DNA from: Thysanoteuthis rhombus
Lineage: Eukaryota > Mollusca > Cephalopoda > Oegopsida > Thysanoteuthidae
NCBI GenBank assembly: GCA_963457665.1
Contig: OY735215.1
Location: 38,126,825-38,190,824 of the forward strand
DNA length: 64,000 nt
Direction: 5' to 3'
How positions within the stretch are numbered: the first letter of the stretch is position 1; each line of letters begins with the position of its first letter. Below, one piece after another: positions 37,911 through 51,486 of the stretch. Position numbers and translations under genes: made by a program. The notes below the pieces were generated by a model. It saw only the letters and a list, made by a program, of their open reading frames with translations. It did not search any database and had not been told where the DNA came from.

Positions 37911-37914
<4 letters not shown>
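36265..37914. other. 1.65 kb without recognised features
   Basis: Several open frames under 100 codons, none with a family motif or with a copy elsewhere in the window. Confidence 0.45.
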
Positions 37915-37986
<72 letters not shown>

Positions 37987-38002
37987 ATAATAATTGTAAT
38001 GT

Positions 38003-38045
<43 letters not shown>

Positions 38046-38078
38046 ATATGTTTGTGTGTGTGTGTATATAAATATATA

Positions 38079-38136
<58 letters not shown>
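37915..38136. repeat. Three (TA)n arrays with (TAA)n and (TG)n
   Basis: TA 37915-37981, TAA 37981-37994, TA 38006-38037, mixed TG/TA 38038-38090, TA 38091-38136. The right edge abuts the tRNA-like element. Confidence 0.95.
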
Positions 38137-38139
<3 letters not shown>

Positions 38140-38360
38140 CATTTTGCTTCGACAACATGGATATGATAAACAATTTTTAAAAAATGGGATGAGAGCAGAA
38201 ATCGATCCTGCGACTGATCGAGAGGCTGTTTCGACGTAGTATTGCTCCTGCTACAGAGCTAAAAGCCGCTGGTAATTCAAAGGCCCAAATAACTGCTTTA
38301 ACTCCAAATTCTCATTTTGTTCATTCACGGTTCATGTTTACTCTGTTTTGTTTTCTTTCA
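38140..38360 (-). mobile_element. tRNA-like SINE with inverted flanks
   Basis: Minus strand: A-box-like TAGCTCTGTAGCAGGAGC at 38263-38246 and B-box-like GGATCGATTTC at 38208-38198. The left flank (TTCGACAACATGGATATGATAA) and the reverse complement of the right flank (CATTTGTCCATGTTGAAAG, then GAATGAACAAAATGAGAAT) resemble the arms of the 17675-18040 element. Shorter and more diverged than that locus. Confidence 0.65.
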
Positions 38361-38463
38361 ACATGGACAAATGTATATTATCTATATTATATGATCGAAC
38401 ATGTCTTTTGTTAAAAAAAGAAAAAAAGAAGAAAATCGTGATTTCCGGTATTAAGTTACCCTC

Positions 38464-38690
38464 TTGTTTTATTTTTTTTTTTCTTGTTGTTTCTTCACTC
38501 TCTTACTTTCTTCGCTTCTTTCGTTCTTCATTTTTTTCATGGACCTCCTATTTTTGTTATTAATGTTTCTTTCCAAATCTTCCTTCTTTCTGTACTTTTT
38601 TCCTACTTTTCTTCCAGTTTTTGTTTTTTTATGCCCTGTCTATTTTTCTTTGCCCCCCCCCCCGCTCAAAACTGCGACAATCCTTTTGCC
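38464..38690 (+). repeat. Pyrimidine-rich tract with poly-C
   Basis: T/C-rich plus strand ending near an uninterrupted run of ten or more C at about 38655. Open frames here are compositional. Confidence 0.8.
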
Positions 38691-38699
38691 TCAGCCTTC

Positions 38700-40220
38700 C
38701 ATAATTTTTTTCCAGCTAACTGGCCCGAATTACGCCTCCCCATAGCAAAAACAAGCTAACATTTGCTCACCTTTATCAACATTGAAAACTTTAAAAACCT
38801 TTCCCATTGTTATAAAAACAGCCTCTAGCGTTGGTAACTTTACTTTCCATCAATTAGATCTTTTTAAAAATGCAATTGTTCTCTTTAAATACGAAACCCT
38901 TTGACTAATTACCAGCCTGCAAGAAATAAGAAGACAAGAATCACCTGAAAATCTTCACAATGCTCTTCGAAAATCTTTTCCTGAGGCCCCTTTTTAAAGG
39001 AATCCATAGACCATTCATGAACAACTAACTACGCTCAGCTGTTATCAATATTTAATATCATTTGAAATCATGTACAATACAATCAAGGCCAAATTAAAAA
39101 CTATGCGCAATTATGAATGGACATTCGCAGAGAAGACCTAAAAAATCTAACTTTTTGGCGAGGATGTTATTTTCAATTCAACTGTATTCATCAAAATGAA
39201 CAGGAAAAGTTATTGTCTGATAAGTTATAAGTTCCAAGATGAAGTTTTGTCGGTATTTTATGAATCATGAGGACTAATATCGCCACCGCTGCTATTACGA
39301 TCACGATATTTTAGTCGATGGGTTCTGCAATATTCTTAATATTGTCAGAAGTTCTGAAGTGACACATAATCGATATTCGGTGACAGACAGACAAGTATCC
39401 CGACAGTTGTTGAATCAATTACTATGTTTCAGCTGGTAGACTCTGTGGCTTTTCTAATATTGCCTGAATAGGTTAGGTCTTGTCGATATTCGATAATTCT
39501 TTTGGGCTAGTATACTGTTTTCTATTGATTAGGTCACTATGTACCTGACAAAAATTTCTGGATCCTATCTAAAATTATCAGATTTGTGGTGAAATATTGA
39601 GAAAAAAAAGAGGAAAAACATCACCTTTGTTGTTTTGATAATTATAATTTTATCTGTGGGCTCAGTTTCTTCCAAATATTTTCAGCGGTTTTGAAATTTA
39701 AAAAAAAATTGATTGAAAATGGTCAAAGAAATCCTCATCGTACAGGAGAATACCGTTGTAATGACATGTTCGGTGGGTTTGCTAAACTTTGCTCAAATGT
39801 ACCATGTGCTATGTATATTGGTATTTACTAAACTTAGCTAAGTTAGGTGCAAAGATGCAAGCGTAGGTCACCTAGTATGATATGATCTCGCTATAGTGAT
39901 AATAAATAGACCGCTTTGTATAATCATTGTAACACACTTTTGAGAACGAAATCCGTTACTGACCTCAGATCCCCTGCTTTATTGAACTATTCGAAAACCA
40001 ATATTTAACATGTAGCTTTGTGATCGGGGATTCATCCCCAAAGACGCAGCTCGAATAGAATTTGACGTCGAGAATCACCCGATGTCTGCAGCGATGGTTC
40101 GGTGAAGTTGGCAATTTTTGGATGATTAGGTAATGCAATTTTGGGTCGTATATTGTATTCTTTCGATATTTTCTGCGTACGTTGGCAAATAAATCCCAGT
40201 TATAGCAATATTTTCGTCCT
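38700..40220. other. 1.5 kb without recognised features
   Basis: The 90-codon minus frame at 39965-40237 is of mixed composition, but I recognise no motif in it. Nothing else is seen. Confidence 0.45.
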
Positions 40221-40224
40221 ATTT

Positions 40225-40520
40225 CATTCCTTTTCAATTCCTATTGTAACTAAATAGGAAAAGGTGTTTGGAGGGGAACATGAATGATAAAAACAAGAGT
40301 AAGAAGAACAAAAACAATAAGAGCAAGAAAAACTAAAAGAAGAAAAAGAAGAAGGAGATGACGACGAAGAAAAAGATGAAAAGAGGAAGAAGGAGAAAAA
40401 GATGAGGAAGAAGAAAATGGACAAGTACATGAGAAATAAGAATATAAAGAAAAAAACAAGAACAAGTACAAAAAAAATAAAAACACAAGAACGAAAATAA
40501 GACGACAAACAACAATAAAG
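40225..40520 (+). repeat. Purine-rich tract
   Basis: GAAGAAGAAAAAG-type plus strand. The Phe/Ser/Leu-rich minus-strand frames are compositional. Confidence 0.85.
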
Positions 40521-42119
40521 AGGTAACCGGTGAAGAAATCATGAAAAACATTCGGTATGACATTTGGAGTAGGATGTCATTAATCAGTCTAATAATGTCT
40601 TTATCTAAACGATGTTGCCCTTGTTGCTTCTACTTGGCGATAGAAAAAAAAAAGTCTCGGAACCTGTAAATAGACAAACATCCAAATGATACACCTACGC
40701 GCATGCGTATTTCATTTAATTATCTGCTGAAGACCTATTAATCACAAGAAAACAAGATTTTCTTGGGGGATAAACGAAGAAAAAGAAAAGAAGTAGACCA
40801 GCTCCAGGGAAAGGGACTTAGGTTTTTGGATACAGGGAGAAAATGATAAATTGAAGACGAAGATTTACCAGCGAAAAATTATACCTGCAGGGCAATGAAG
40901 ACGATATACGTTAAAACCGAAGCCTTGCAAAAACAAACGAGACGGCAAATATTATGCGCACAGAACCACAGACAAAAATTGAAAAAAAAGACGAGTTGCT
41001 GAGTTTATTTTTCTCTCACCTTATCACCACTGTTCACTTATCTAAATATGTTTTTCCCTGCTTCATTTTTATTTACACGCACCGGGTTTTCACACCAGTA
41101 GTATTCGATGGCTTTTGCAGGAGATCAAGCGACAGCAGGTCACATCAAAACATCTGTATGGTTTCCATTATTCCAGCTTATTTTATCAATACTTTTGTTT
41201 GGGTGATCTTAATTTATCATCATTAATATCAATGTCATTATTTACCCTTCGTATCAATAGATTCTGATAGCCTTTGCTGGATCAATTGAAAGAAAGTCTC
41301 CTTATCACTTTACCACACGCTTAAGTGTTCTAGCTTGTTTTAGTTACGCTGTTGTCTGAAGAGTATCGGTTTTTTACATCTGCTCAATCGCTCATTATAT
41401 TATTTCGTCAATTTGTATGATCATATTAGATGCCTGGCAGCTATCCCAGTACATTGGCTGACAAGTTTCCTCAAATTTCCAGCATCTCTCTCAGAATCGT
41501 TGTAAACCATAAAACCCAACCCTTCATTTAATCTCAAATTCCTTGAGTCAAATTTCGAGTGTTTTAACAAGGTTTTTCGGGTGCTCTAATCATCATAGTC
41601 ACCACCTTAACCTTCATGCTTCATAGCTTCTGCAGTCCTTGAACGCAGCCCCTGTATTTTTCAAATGTTTCCTTTTGATCTTTTTCTCAACCTGTAGGCT
41701 GAGTGAGCCAAGTTTACCATCTTCTAGATTTATTCCTAGCCTACAATCCGGATGGGCCTTCTTACTGAGATGGGGATGAGGATCTGGATCTCCAGATCCT
41801 AGATTATCTTGTTTTTTGTTTGTTTATTTTTTTTTTCAAAGACATCCTATGTTTTGTCCAAACTCCTTCATACCTCCCTTCATAATCAATTGAGACGGTT
41901 AAAATGTATTACACTCATTGAGTGTTTACAGTTATGGGAACCGATGGCTTACATTGGAGATTGAGTAATAGCAAACTCCCTTAATACTCTTGGGCTCTCC
42001 CTATAACTCTGACTGTTTCAAGCACTACTATCGCCTGTTTGATCTCAACTTCACTTTGGATTTCAAGTTCTTCCAAGTCTCTGGGGGCTGTTCCAATCCC
42101 CAAAACAACAACGGTAGGC
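40521..42119. other. 1.6 kb without recognised features
   Basis: Includes GCGCATGCG at 40698-40706, a sequence resembling an NRF1 site, without supporting promoter context. No gene seen. Confidence 0.45.
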
Positions 42120-42345
42120 ATTGTTGGTTCGATTTTGATTTTTCTTCACCTTCTTATCTTTCCTTTTGTCTCTTTTTTGATCAAATTTCTCCTTCTTTCT
42201 TTCTCTTTGCTCGACTCTAATCTTCCTTCCATTGTACTTCTCTTTCTATATCCTTCTGTCTTTCACTTTCTTGTTCTCTCCCTCTCTCTCCGTTTTTCAT
42301 TCTCTCTTTGTACTCAATGTTTGCTCTTTCTCTCTCTTTCATTCA
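42120..42345 (+). repeat. Pyrimidine-rich tract
   Basis: T/C-rich with CTCTCT runs; precedes copy 1 of the direct repeat at 42425. Confidence 0.8.
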
Positions 42346-42424
42346 GTGGTCCGTTTCTCATTCGTATTGTGAAACGCCCCATTATTTGAGTTTAGGCTTT
42401 ATTTTCGTATGTCACAGCTATGGC

Positions 42425-42640
42425 AATGACCTTACCCAAAAAACAGTAACGTCATTCACGTAAAAACTGACGACGAATTCACTATCTTGACTCAGGTCCA
42501 CTTGTTTTGTTGAAGTTTGCAAATCTCATTCGCAGAAACCACTAATGAAATGAGATGAAATGATACGCGTAATTTTGGAAAAATTTACTATGGAGAACTT
42601 AATTCTTATTTTTTCTCAGATTTTAATGAAGCAGGGGAGT
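42425..42640 (+). repeat. Direct repeat with CRE-like core, copy 1
   Basis: GTAACGTCATTCACGT, then AAAAACTGACGACGAATTCA, then CTCAGGTCCACTTGTTTTGT, then a CAGATTTTAATG block. Each recurs in the same order at 42890-43115. Confidence 0.7.
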
Positions 42641-42889
42641 TCGACCATAGCGATGCCAAGCTTGTATTACCTTTAATACTGTTTTCCCAGTTATACATTT
42701 ATACTACTCCATCCCATTGATTCATAAATTCTCATTCGACTTTCTCTTTCTCTCTTGGCACATATTTGAGATATCACCAGATGATTTTACTTTTTTTTTT
42801 CATTTATTTAATTACGCAGGAATCAAATTTGCTTGAATCTCATAAACGTCAAGCTGGTGATTTATCATTTTATTAAAATTGCAGAAAAC

Positions 42890-43115
42890 AATGGAAATGA
42901 CATCATCAAAACCAGTGACGTCATGAACGTTCAGAGAAGTGTTACGTGCGCAAAAACCGATGATGAATTAAATCTTTAAACTCAAGTCGATTTGTTTTAT
43001 GACAGGAACTACTAATAAAGGGGTTGAAATTGGATAGGCAGTTAGGGAATCATATTGTATGGAGGAATGAATTCTGTTTTGTTTACCTTCCAGATTTAAA
43101 TGGAGTAAAAGAGTT
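42890..43115 (+). repeat. Direct repeat with CRE-like core, copy 2
   Basis: GTGACGTCATGAACGT contains a perfect TGACGTCA palindrome. AAAAACCGATGATGAATTAA, CTCAAGTCGATTTGTTTTAT and CAGATTTAAATGG follow as in copy 1, about 470 bases downstream. Confidence 0.7.
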
Positions 43116-43129
43116 GGACTCTTTCTCTG

Positions 43130-43340
43130 CCACGTTTGTTCTGTTGATTTTTTCTCTATATTCCTTCTTTACAATCCTTTGTTTTTCTCTCTTACCCTCA
43201 CTCTTTGTATTCTCTGGTTTATATTGTGGCTGTTGTTATTATTATCATTATCATTATTATTATCATTATTATCATTATCATCATCCTCATTATTATTATT
43301 GTTAATATTATCATTATTGTTTACTACTATTTACTATTAC

Positions 43341-43405
<65 letters not shown>

Positions 43406-43605
43406 CATCCGTTCTTTTTTTTCTTTATTTTTCATAATCGCATTTTTTTCTATCTTCCTTTTTCGTTTATTCAAATGTTTATACGGGTCTTTTTTTCATT
43501 TTATTTTGTTTTATATTGATAGGAATCTACCTTTTCTATTGTATTTTATCTAGTACCCCCTCCCCTCTCTCTCTCTTTCTCTTTCTCTCTCTCTCTCTCT
43601 AATTG
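43130..43605 (+). repeat. Pyrimidine tract with (ATT)n microsatellite
   Basis: T/C-rich sequence enclosing an (ATT)n/(ATC)n array at 43227-43404 and (CT)n at 43562-43600. Poly-Tyr, poly-Ile and poly-Leu frames over it are artefacts. Confidence 0.93.
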
Positions 43606-45618
<2,013 letters not shown>

Positions 45619-45619
<1 letters not shown>

Positions 45620-47331
45620 TATTTAGATGCAATGTGACATTCTAATCATATATACGGTCGTCCGAATCTTCCATCGAGTAATACCATCCATAGTATAAAT
45701 TGCCATGTGCGTGAGTTGTTTGTCATGCTAAAGGGCGCAACGGATGCAGTAAAATGAAATGTTATGTTCTGATGATGTGAAAAAAATGATGCATTGAAAT
45801 AATAATAAGAAAAAAATGAAAAAAAGTAATGGAAACAAAATCAAATATAATGAAAATCCTTTGTGGTCAATAAAACGTTATTCCCAATGTTCACTGCAAT
45901 GCCAGTCTCGGTTATCCGCGTATATAAAAGGCAATGTCTATTCATTTCTGCCGTCATCTTTGACAGCATGGGTAGATATATCATGAACATCAGTGCGTAT
46001 ACCATGATGTTTTAATAAACGCCTAAAACTTTCCAGAAATGTCTTTCTATTAACGTTTTAGTCTCTAATTGTTCATCGCTTACAAAACGAATGTCTCCAT
46101 AATTGATTAAGAACAATTTCCTTTAGCTTTTACTGGCTGCCTTACGTTACTTCTTCCAGATGAGAATTGAAGCAATACTTATTATGTATTCGTTTCCTGG
46201 CTGATGTAGTTTACTATCTGTATTGTGCAGCATTAAAATTAAATTATGTTCCGAAATTGAATTAAAAATCCGTTTATAAATATGGAAGTTTGAGAAAACG
46301 ACTGAGCAAACGTTTTCAAGTAATTAGTGACGTCCACAGTGCTTTGGTGGTTGGGGTATTATCTCATAGGCCATTCTTAGGGAGATAATTCTGGAAAAGT
46401 TATCCTGCTACTGCGATCATATACCAGAATTAGCAAAGCTTTGTTTCGTATTATGATATGAACTAAGTTTGGCTTCAGCCGAAGAATACATTGCTTAAAG
46501 AGCACTAGACAATTCTCAGTTATCTTTATCCGTCTTCAGAAAAGAAAATCATCCATATCTGACATTTTCAATAATAGAAAAAAACCCATCCCTCTGCACT
46601 TTTGTGAAAACGTCTTCCTTAAAAACGGAAATATTTATGTCCATGTATCCAAAAAGTTAGAGGGGTCAAAGACGAATTATTAGAATTGAAAATGATTGGA
46701 TTCAAATACAGATACATGATTGGAAACATCTATTTTCTTGATTTAATTGTGATATAAACCCTAGAAATATATTCATCCCTGAAACCCTACCATCCAATTT
46801 TATATTGTCTGCAGATAAAAGGAAATGCTTTGATTTTCTCTTTCCTGGATGGTATGGAGCTGGTACCCAGACGAGCACCAGTTAAATGGCGGGAATCACA
46901 GACTAGCCTTCTCTGATGGAAAAAGTGGTTTGGAAGTTGAAATTGAAGTTTTTCAAACATGATATCTGGAGATTAAATCATGTTATTCCCAAATGTAACT
47001 TCCGGCATTATTTGTTCCGAAGGTTATATAGTCGGTGGCTTTATAAAATCTTTTCACTGATCAATTCTGGCATCTGGGAAAAAGTAAAAACGAGAAGATT
47101 CTCGTCAAATGCTCAACTAAGTATTTTGCTTTAAATCTGATGCTGAATATAAGATTCAGGGTGCTTCCTAAAGAACTGATGTAAAAATCAAAGTCTTGAG
47201 GCCTAGAGAAATCGTGGAATGAAGCTTACTTCAGATAATGACGCATAAAAGAATCCTGCTGGAGAGTGCTCTCACATAAGAGCACGGTAGTTTGCAGAAA
47301 AGTCACACTCACACGCGCGCGTGCGCTCACG
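45619..47331. other. 1.7 kb without recognised features
   Basis: AT-rich sequence; a CG-alternating CACGCGCGCGTGCGC run occurs at 47313-47327. No gene or classified repeat seen. Confidence 0.45.
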
Positions 47332-47628
47332 CTAGAAAATCAATTTAGAAGCAAAAAAAAAAGGAAATGAAAATATTTCTTGCTGATTGAGATGAGTGCA
47401 TGTGCAAATTTCTAACTTTCTACCATGAACGTTAAGAGTTTGGTGAATTTCGGATAGACTGACAGCAACAGTGATTAAACCGCTTTGTTTTGGGTAGTGG
47501 TGATTAAAAGGCACTTCACAATCGAGTAATACTAATAAGTTAGTTTTGTGGATAATTCGAATTTCAGGGGGTTCGGTTCTAACTGGGTATATTGCACCTA
47601 TGTCCTGAAGTTGTTCTTGGAGCATCAA
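47332..47628 (-). CDS. Unassigned 98-codon open frame, doubtful
   Basis: Of mixed composition and free of simple repeats for about 75 residues, unlike most frames here. Starts M-M-L-Q-E-Q-L-Q-D-I, has an interior L-L-V-L-L-D-C-E-V-P stretch and ends in Phe-rich sequence. I recognise no domain. No splice sites or promoter were identified, and sequence upstream in frame has stops. It may be a chance frame, an exon or a fragment of an unknown transposable element. Confidence 0.12.
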   Translation of the reverse strand: MMLQEQLQDIGAIYPVRTEPPEIRIIHKTNLLVLLDCEVPFNHHYPKQSGLITVAVSLSEIHQTLNVHGRKLEICTCTHLNQQEIFSFPFFFASKLIF

Positions 47629-47929
47629 GAATTAAAATGTGACTCATCAAGTTAGTCCATCCGACCCCTAGTAGTACTTTTAGTCATTTACTGAGTTTTG
47701 CTTAGTTTTACTCAAAGTCACAATAGTGGTGTATCTGGAACGATAGCTCCTAGAATGAGGTCGGACTAGTGTCAGAGATTAGCTTACTAACCGATATTCC
47801 ACGATTAGGCATCACAAGCGTTGTTTGACACATGATCATGGCAATGGAGTACCCAAAATAATCAAACTCATCACTCTAATTAAATTGATCTACGCTAGGC
47901 ACTCCAAGCAGATGACCAATAAGGCAAGA

Positions 47930-48810
47930 AAAAAATTGGGTATAGTAAGTGAAATTGGAAAAAAAAATTTAGAATGAAAGATAGAGAAATGAAAAATACT
48001 GAAAGAAGGGAAGGTGGAAACGTGGCGGAAAGAAAAACAAGCAGGCAAGAAATAATGAATGAGTGAATGAATGAATGAACGGAATGAAAGAAAATATCAA
48101 AAAAAAAAGAAAGAAAAAAGAAATTTAGAGTAAAGAAATGACAGAAAAAGGAAAAAAACAAGATAGAATGACGGAAAAAATATGAAAAAGAGAAAAGATT
48201 CCCAAAAATAAATGAAAATTAAAAAAAGGGAAAGAATATTGTTGAGGAAATTCTAAGAGAATTTCAAAGAAAAAATGAGGAAAAAAAGAAGTAAAAGCAA
48301 CAAATTATGGTAATGTAGAAAAAAAAGAAAGAAAAAGAAAAGAATGAAATAGAACAAGCAAAAGGGAAAATGAGAAAAAAGTGAAAGAAATATAAAAGTG
48401 GATAGAAAAAGACAGGAAGACTGTAAAAGGCAGGAGACGGCAACAAGGGAGATATCAAAGACATATGGACATTTGAGGGAAAAAAAGGAAAAAAAGTGAA
48501 AAGAAAGAAAGAGGATAGGAACAAAAAAAGGAAGGAAGAGAGAAGACAATACGGATAAAAAAACAAAGGTGTTTATGAAAAAGAAGAAGAGACGGATAGA
48601 TGAATGACAGAAAGGGAGAAATGCGAAGGAAAAAAAACGAGAAATACACGGAAGAATAAACAAAAGGAAGAATGAAGGTACGATATAAACATAGAAGACA
48701 GGGAAATACTGTTAAAGAAAATATAGGCAAATTTAAGAATGAACAAAGATGACAAAAAATATGAACATTAAAAAGAGAAGAAAAAACAGACAGAAGTAAT
48801 GAATGAATGA
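47930..48810 (+). repeat. 880-bp purine-rich tract
   Basis: The plus strand is largely A/G with GAAA, GGAAA and AATGA phrases, including (ATGA)n near 48055-48078. The reverse complement resembles the pyrimidine tracts at 12640 and 59540. Phe/Ser/Leu-rich frames of up to 138 codons on the minus strand are compositional. Confidence 0.85.
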
Positions 48811-48984
48811 GGGGGCGAAAAAAGCTTCTGGGGAATTTTTTAATAAATGAATAATGCGAAAACTGCTTCACAAAGAATTCCTGGAATTATTGTTAAGTAT
48901 TACCTGTTCAACAGATTCATCTTATCAGAATGTATGATCTATCGACTTTGGTTTGTCACCAGTAGAATCACATTTATGTATCAT

Positions 48985-49040
48985 CTAATTAAGCCAGATA
49001 AATAATGTCGGTATTATTTCGCAAAATCTTACAAATTTCC

Positions 49041-49115
<75 letters not shown>

Positions 49116-49224
49116 TGCAAAGATACAATATCAGCTGCAGCAGAAGCTTTTTAACTCTTCTCAAGCCAGATAGATAATGTCAATAATATTTCATGAATTC
49201 TTGCAATGTTCCTATATATATATA

Positions 49225-49277
<53 letters not shown>

Positions 49278-49288
49278 GTATATAAATT

Positions 49289-49338
<50 letters not shown>

Positions 49339-49351
49339 TATGTAAATTTAC

Positions 49352-49425
<74 letters not shown>

Positions 49426-49430
49426 TAATC
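48985..49430. repeat. Tandem pair of (TA)n-ended repeats
   Basis: AAGCCAGATAAATAATGTCGGTATTATTTC...TTACAAATTTCC precedes (TA)n at 49042-49113. AAGCCAGATAGATAATGTCAATAATATTTC...TTGCAATGTTCC precedes (TA)n at 49212-49423. Between them, 49114-49160 looks like a short inverted RTE-like LINE tail (CAGCTGCAGCAGAAGC then TTTTTAAC). The second TA block is compound, with AAATTTACA interruptions at 49285 and 49344. Confidence 0.75.
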
Positions 49431-49779
49431 CTCCAACTAATAAAAACACCCAAGCCTCCTCCATATATATCTAATATTGGAAACTTCAAAGTCACGCAAA
49501 TCCCTTCGTATCAAAACCTTTGTATAGTATTTCATTAGTACAAATCAGAGGAAACAAACTTTCGATGACCTGTATGAGTAATACCTATGCACAATCCAGT
49601 ACTAAATCACTACCCTTCAACCCTGACTCCCTATTGTTTCTCTAAGACTTACTACCGCTGCTGTTATCTCATCTTGCCACTGACAAGCACAGACTTCATC
49701 AGAGATAGAACAAAGTCTTACACATTAGGATGATCCGGAAGGAATCGATTCCAATTGTGTAGCATCTGATGGAAAATTT
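49425..49779. other. No recognised feature
   Basis: Unique-looking AT-rich sequence. Confidence 0.45.
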
Positions 49780-50105
<326 letters not shown>

Positions 50106-50126
50106 ATTATATAAGGATCAAATATA

Positions 50127-50490
50127 CTGCAGCAGCTGTAGCAGCTGTAGCAACAACCTCTCAAAGCCTTTTGGTGGAAACAGATCTTTCTCAGGATTCA
50201 CGTGTCTCCTGGATCTTTGGCGTTGTGGAGCCTATATCTCTGGAGTTTGTCTAACTTTCTAACACCCACTTTTTCGCATACGATCTCTTGGGATCACTGT
50301 TGTGAGTCGTGATGTCCAGCAGTTATCTTACATTTTTTGCAACATGGTCTACCCATTGCCATTTGATTTTTCTAAATTTTGAATATTCTATATCTCAGAC
50401 TTTTTCTCAAATATGTAGTGCTGACTCGTAATCTTTCCGTGGTTGACTCCTCAGCACGTTGCATGATTCTCGGTTTGAGAGCCAAATCAT
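50127..50490 (-). mobile_element. RTE-like LINE 3' end, minus strand
   Basis: Inverted copy. The plus strand shows a GCAGCTGTAGCAGCTG tail remnant, AAGCCTTTTGG, TGGGATCACTGTTGTGAGTCG and TTTTTGCAACATGGTC, then a TTGCATGATTCTCGG block, all matching 63119-63480. Its tail is CAG/CTG-type rather than GAT. It has decayed, with no open frame. Confidence 0.82.
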
Positions 50491-51440
50491 CATAACCATT
50501 CTTTCAAATAGCAGGGACGATTATCTAAATTTACCTTCATGCCATAATCCAATCGATTTCTTCCAGTTCCCTCACGCAGCAGAGACACTACACGAATCAA
50601 AGATACCACGATGCCTCACCTGACACCCAATGTTCTTGGTGACGTTTGTACACTCGTACACGATTCGCTTTGTCCGTGCAGGAGGCTAGTAAGATCTTGT
50701 TGGGCGTAGGGGACACGACATCTCCTTGAAAACTATGCCGCAGGGGGCAAGCCTATGGTCAAAGACCTTGCTGAACTAATGTCTCTGTTCCAAGATCTGA
50801 TCAATACAGCCTCGGCCTAGCCTGAAAAAAAAACGGGGTTAGTTCTCATGTGTGGTCTCTTCAGGTGCTGCTACGATACATCTCACGGTAATTACTGGTA
50901 CGATTCTGACCTTTATGCTGATCAGGGTAACACCATTATATTATTGTTGCAGCTGTTTCGTTTTCCTTATTTATAGTAAGGTGACACAGTGGCAGAAGCC
51001 TAATCTCAGTGAACCTCAATTGAAACCGAACTGCAATGGTCAGGTTAGTGCTGGATGGGGATTTCATTTCCTTCCGTATAAATCTGGCGCAATTTCATCT
51101 TCTCCGGGTGTTTTCAAACCGCTCATGTCCATGGTTGTCGGTGGTTATAACCTGAAAAGTAAAAACTTTCATAGTAAAGAATTACTGTTCTAATAGACAC
51201 CACTTATTTTTGTCTTGTGTAATTGTGCGATATTCCACTTGAAGAAATAATAACATTGTTTATCAGCTTTTAATTTTGTAAATATCTTTTTAGTGAACAT
51301 TTTTCTATATCAAATATCAACTAAATATAAACAAACCAGGTGTTTTTCCCTAATTCACTTATGCAACGAGTTTGATACGCTTTGTGTTTCCCTTTATTGC
51401 GACTTAATGTCAGACAATGTTGAATTTGCTAAATGATAAA
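50491..51440. other. No recognised feature
   Basis: GC-richer than average around 50560-50830, which often marks old transposon coding sequence in this window, but I could not place it in a family. The 113-codon plus frame at 50852-51193 has no known motif. Confidence 0.4.
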
Positions 51441-51445
51441 TTTGC

Positions 51446-51486
51446 TAATAATAATAATAATAATAATAATGATAATAATAATAATA
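51446..51486. repeat. (AAT)n microsatellite
   Basis: AAT/GAT triplets immediately upstream of the LINE fragment. Confidence 0.93.

Noticed and set aside
40698-40706. GCGCATGCG NRF1-like site (similar CpG-rich words near 27436 and 43808)
   Set aside because: Isolated words with no CpG island, initiator or gene downstream; not enough for a promoter call.
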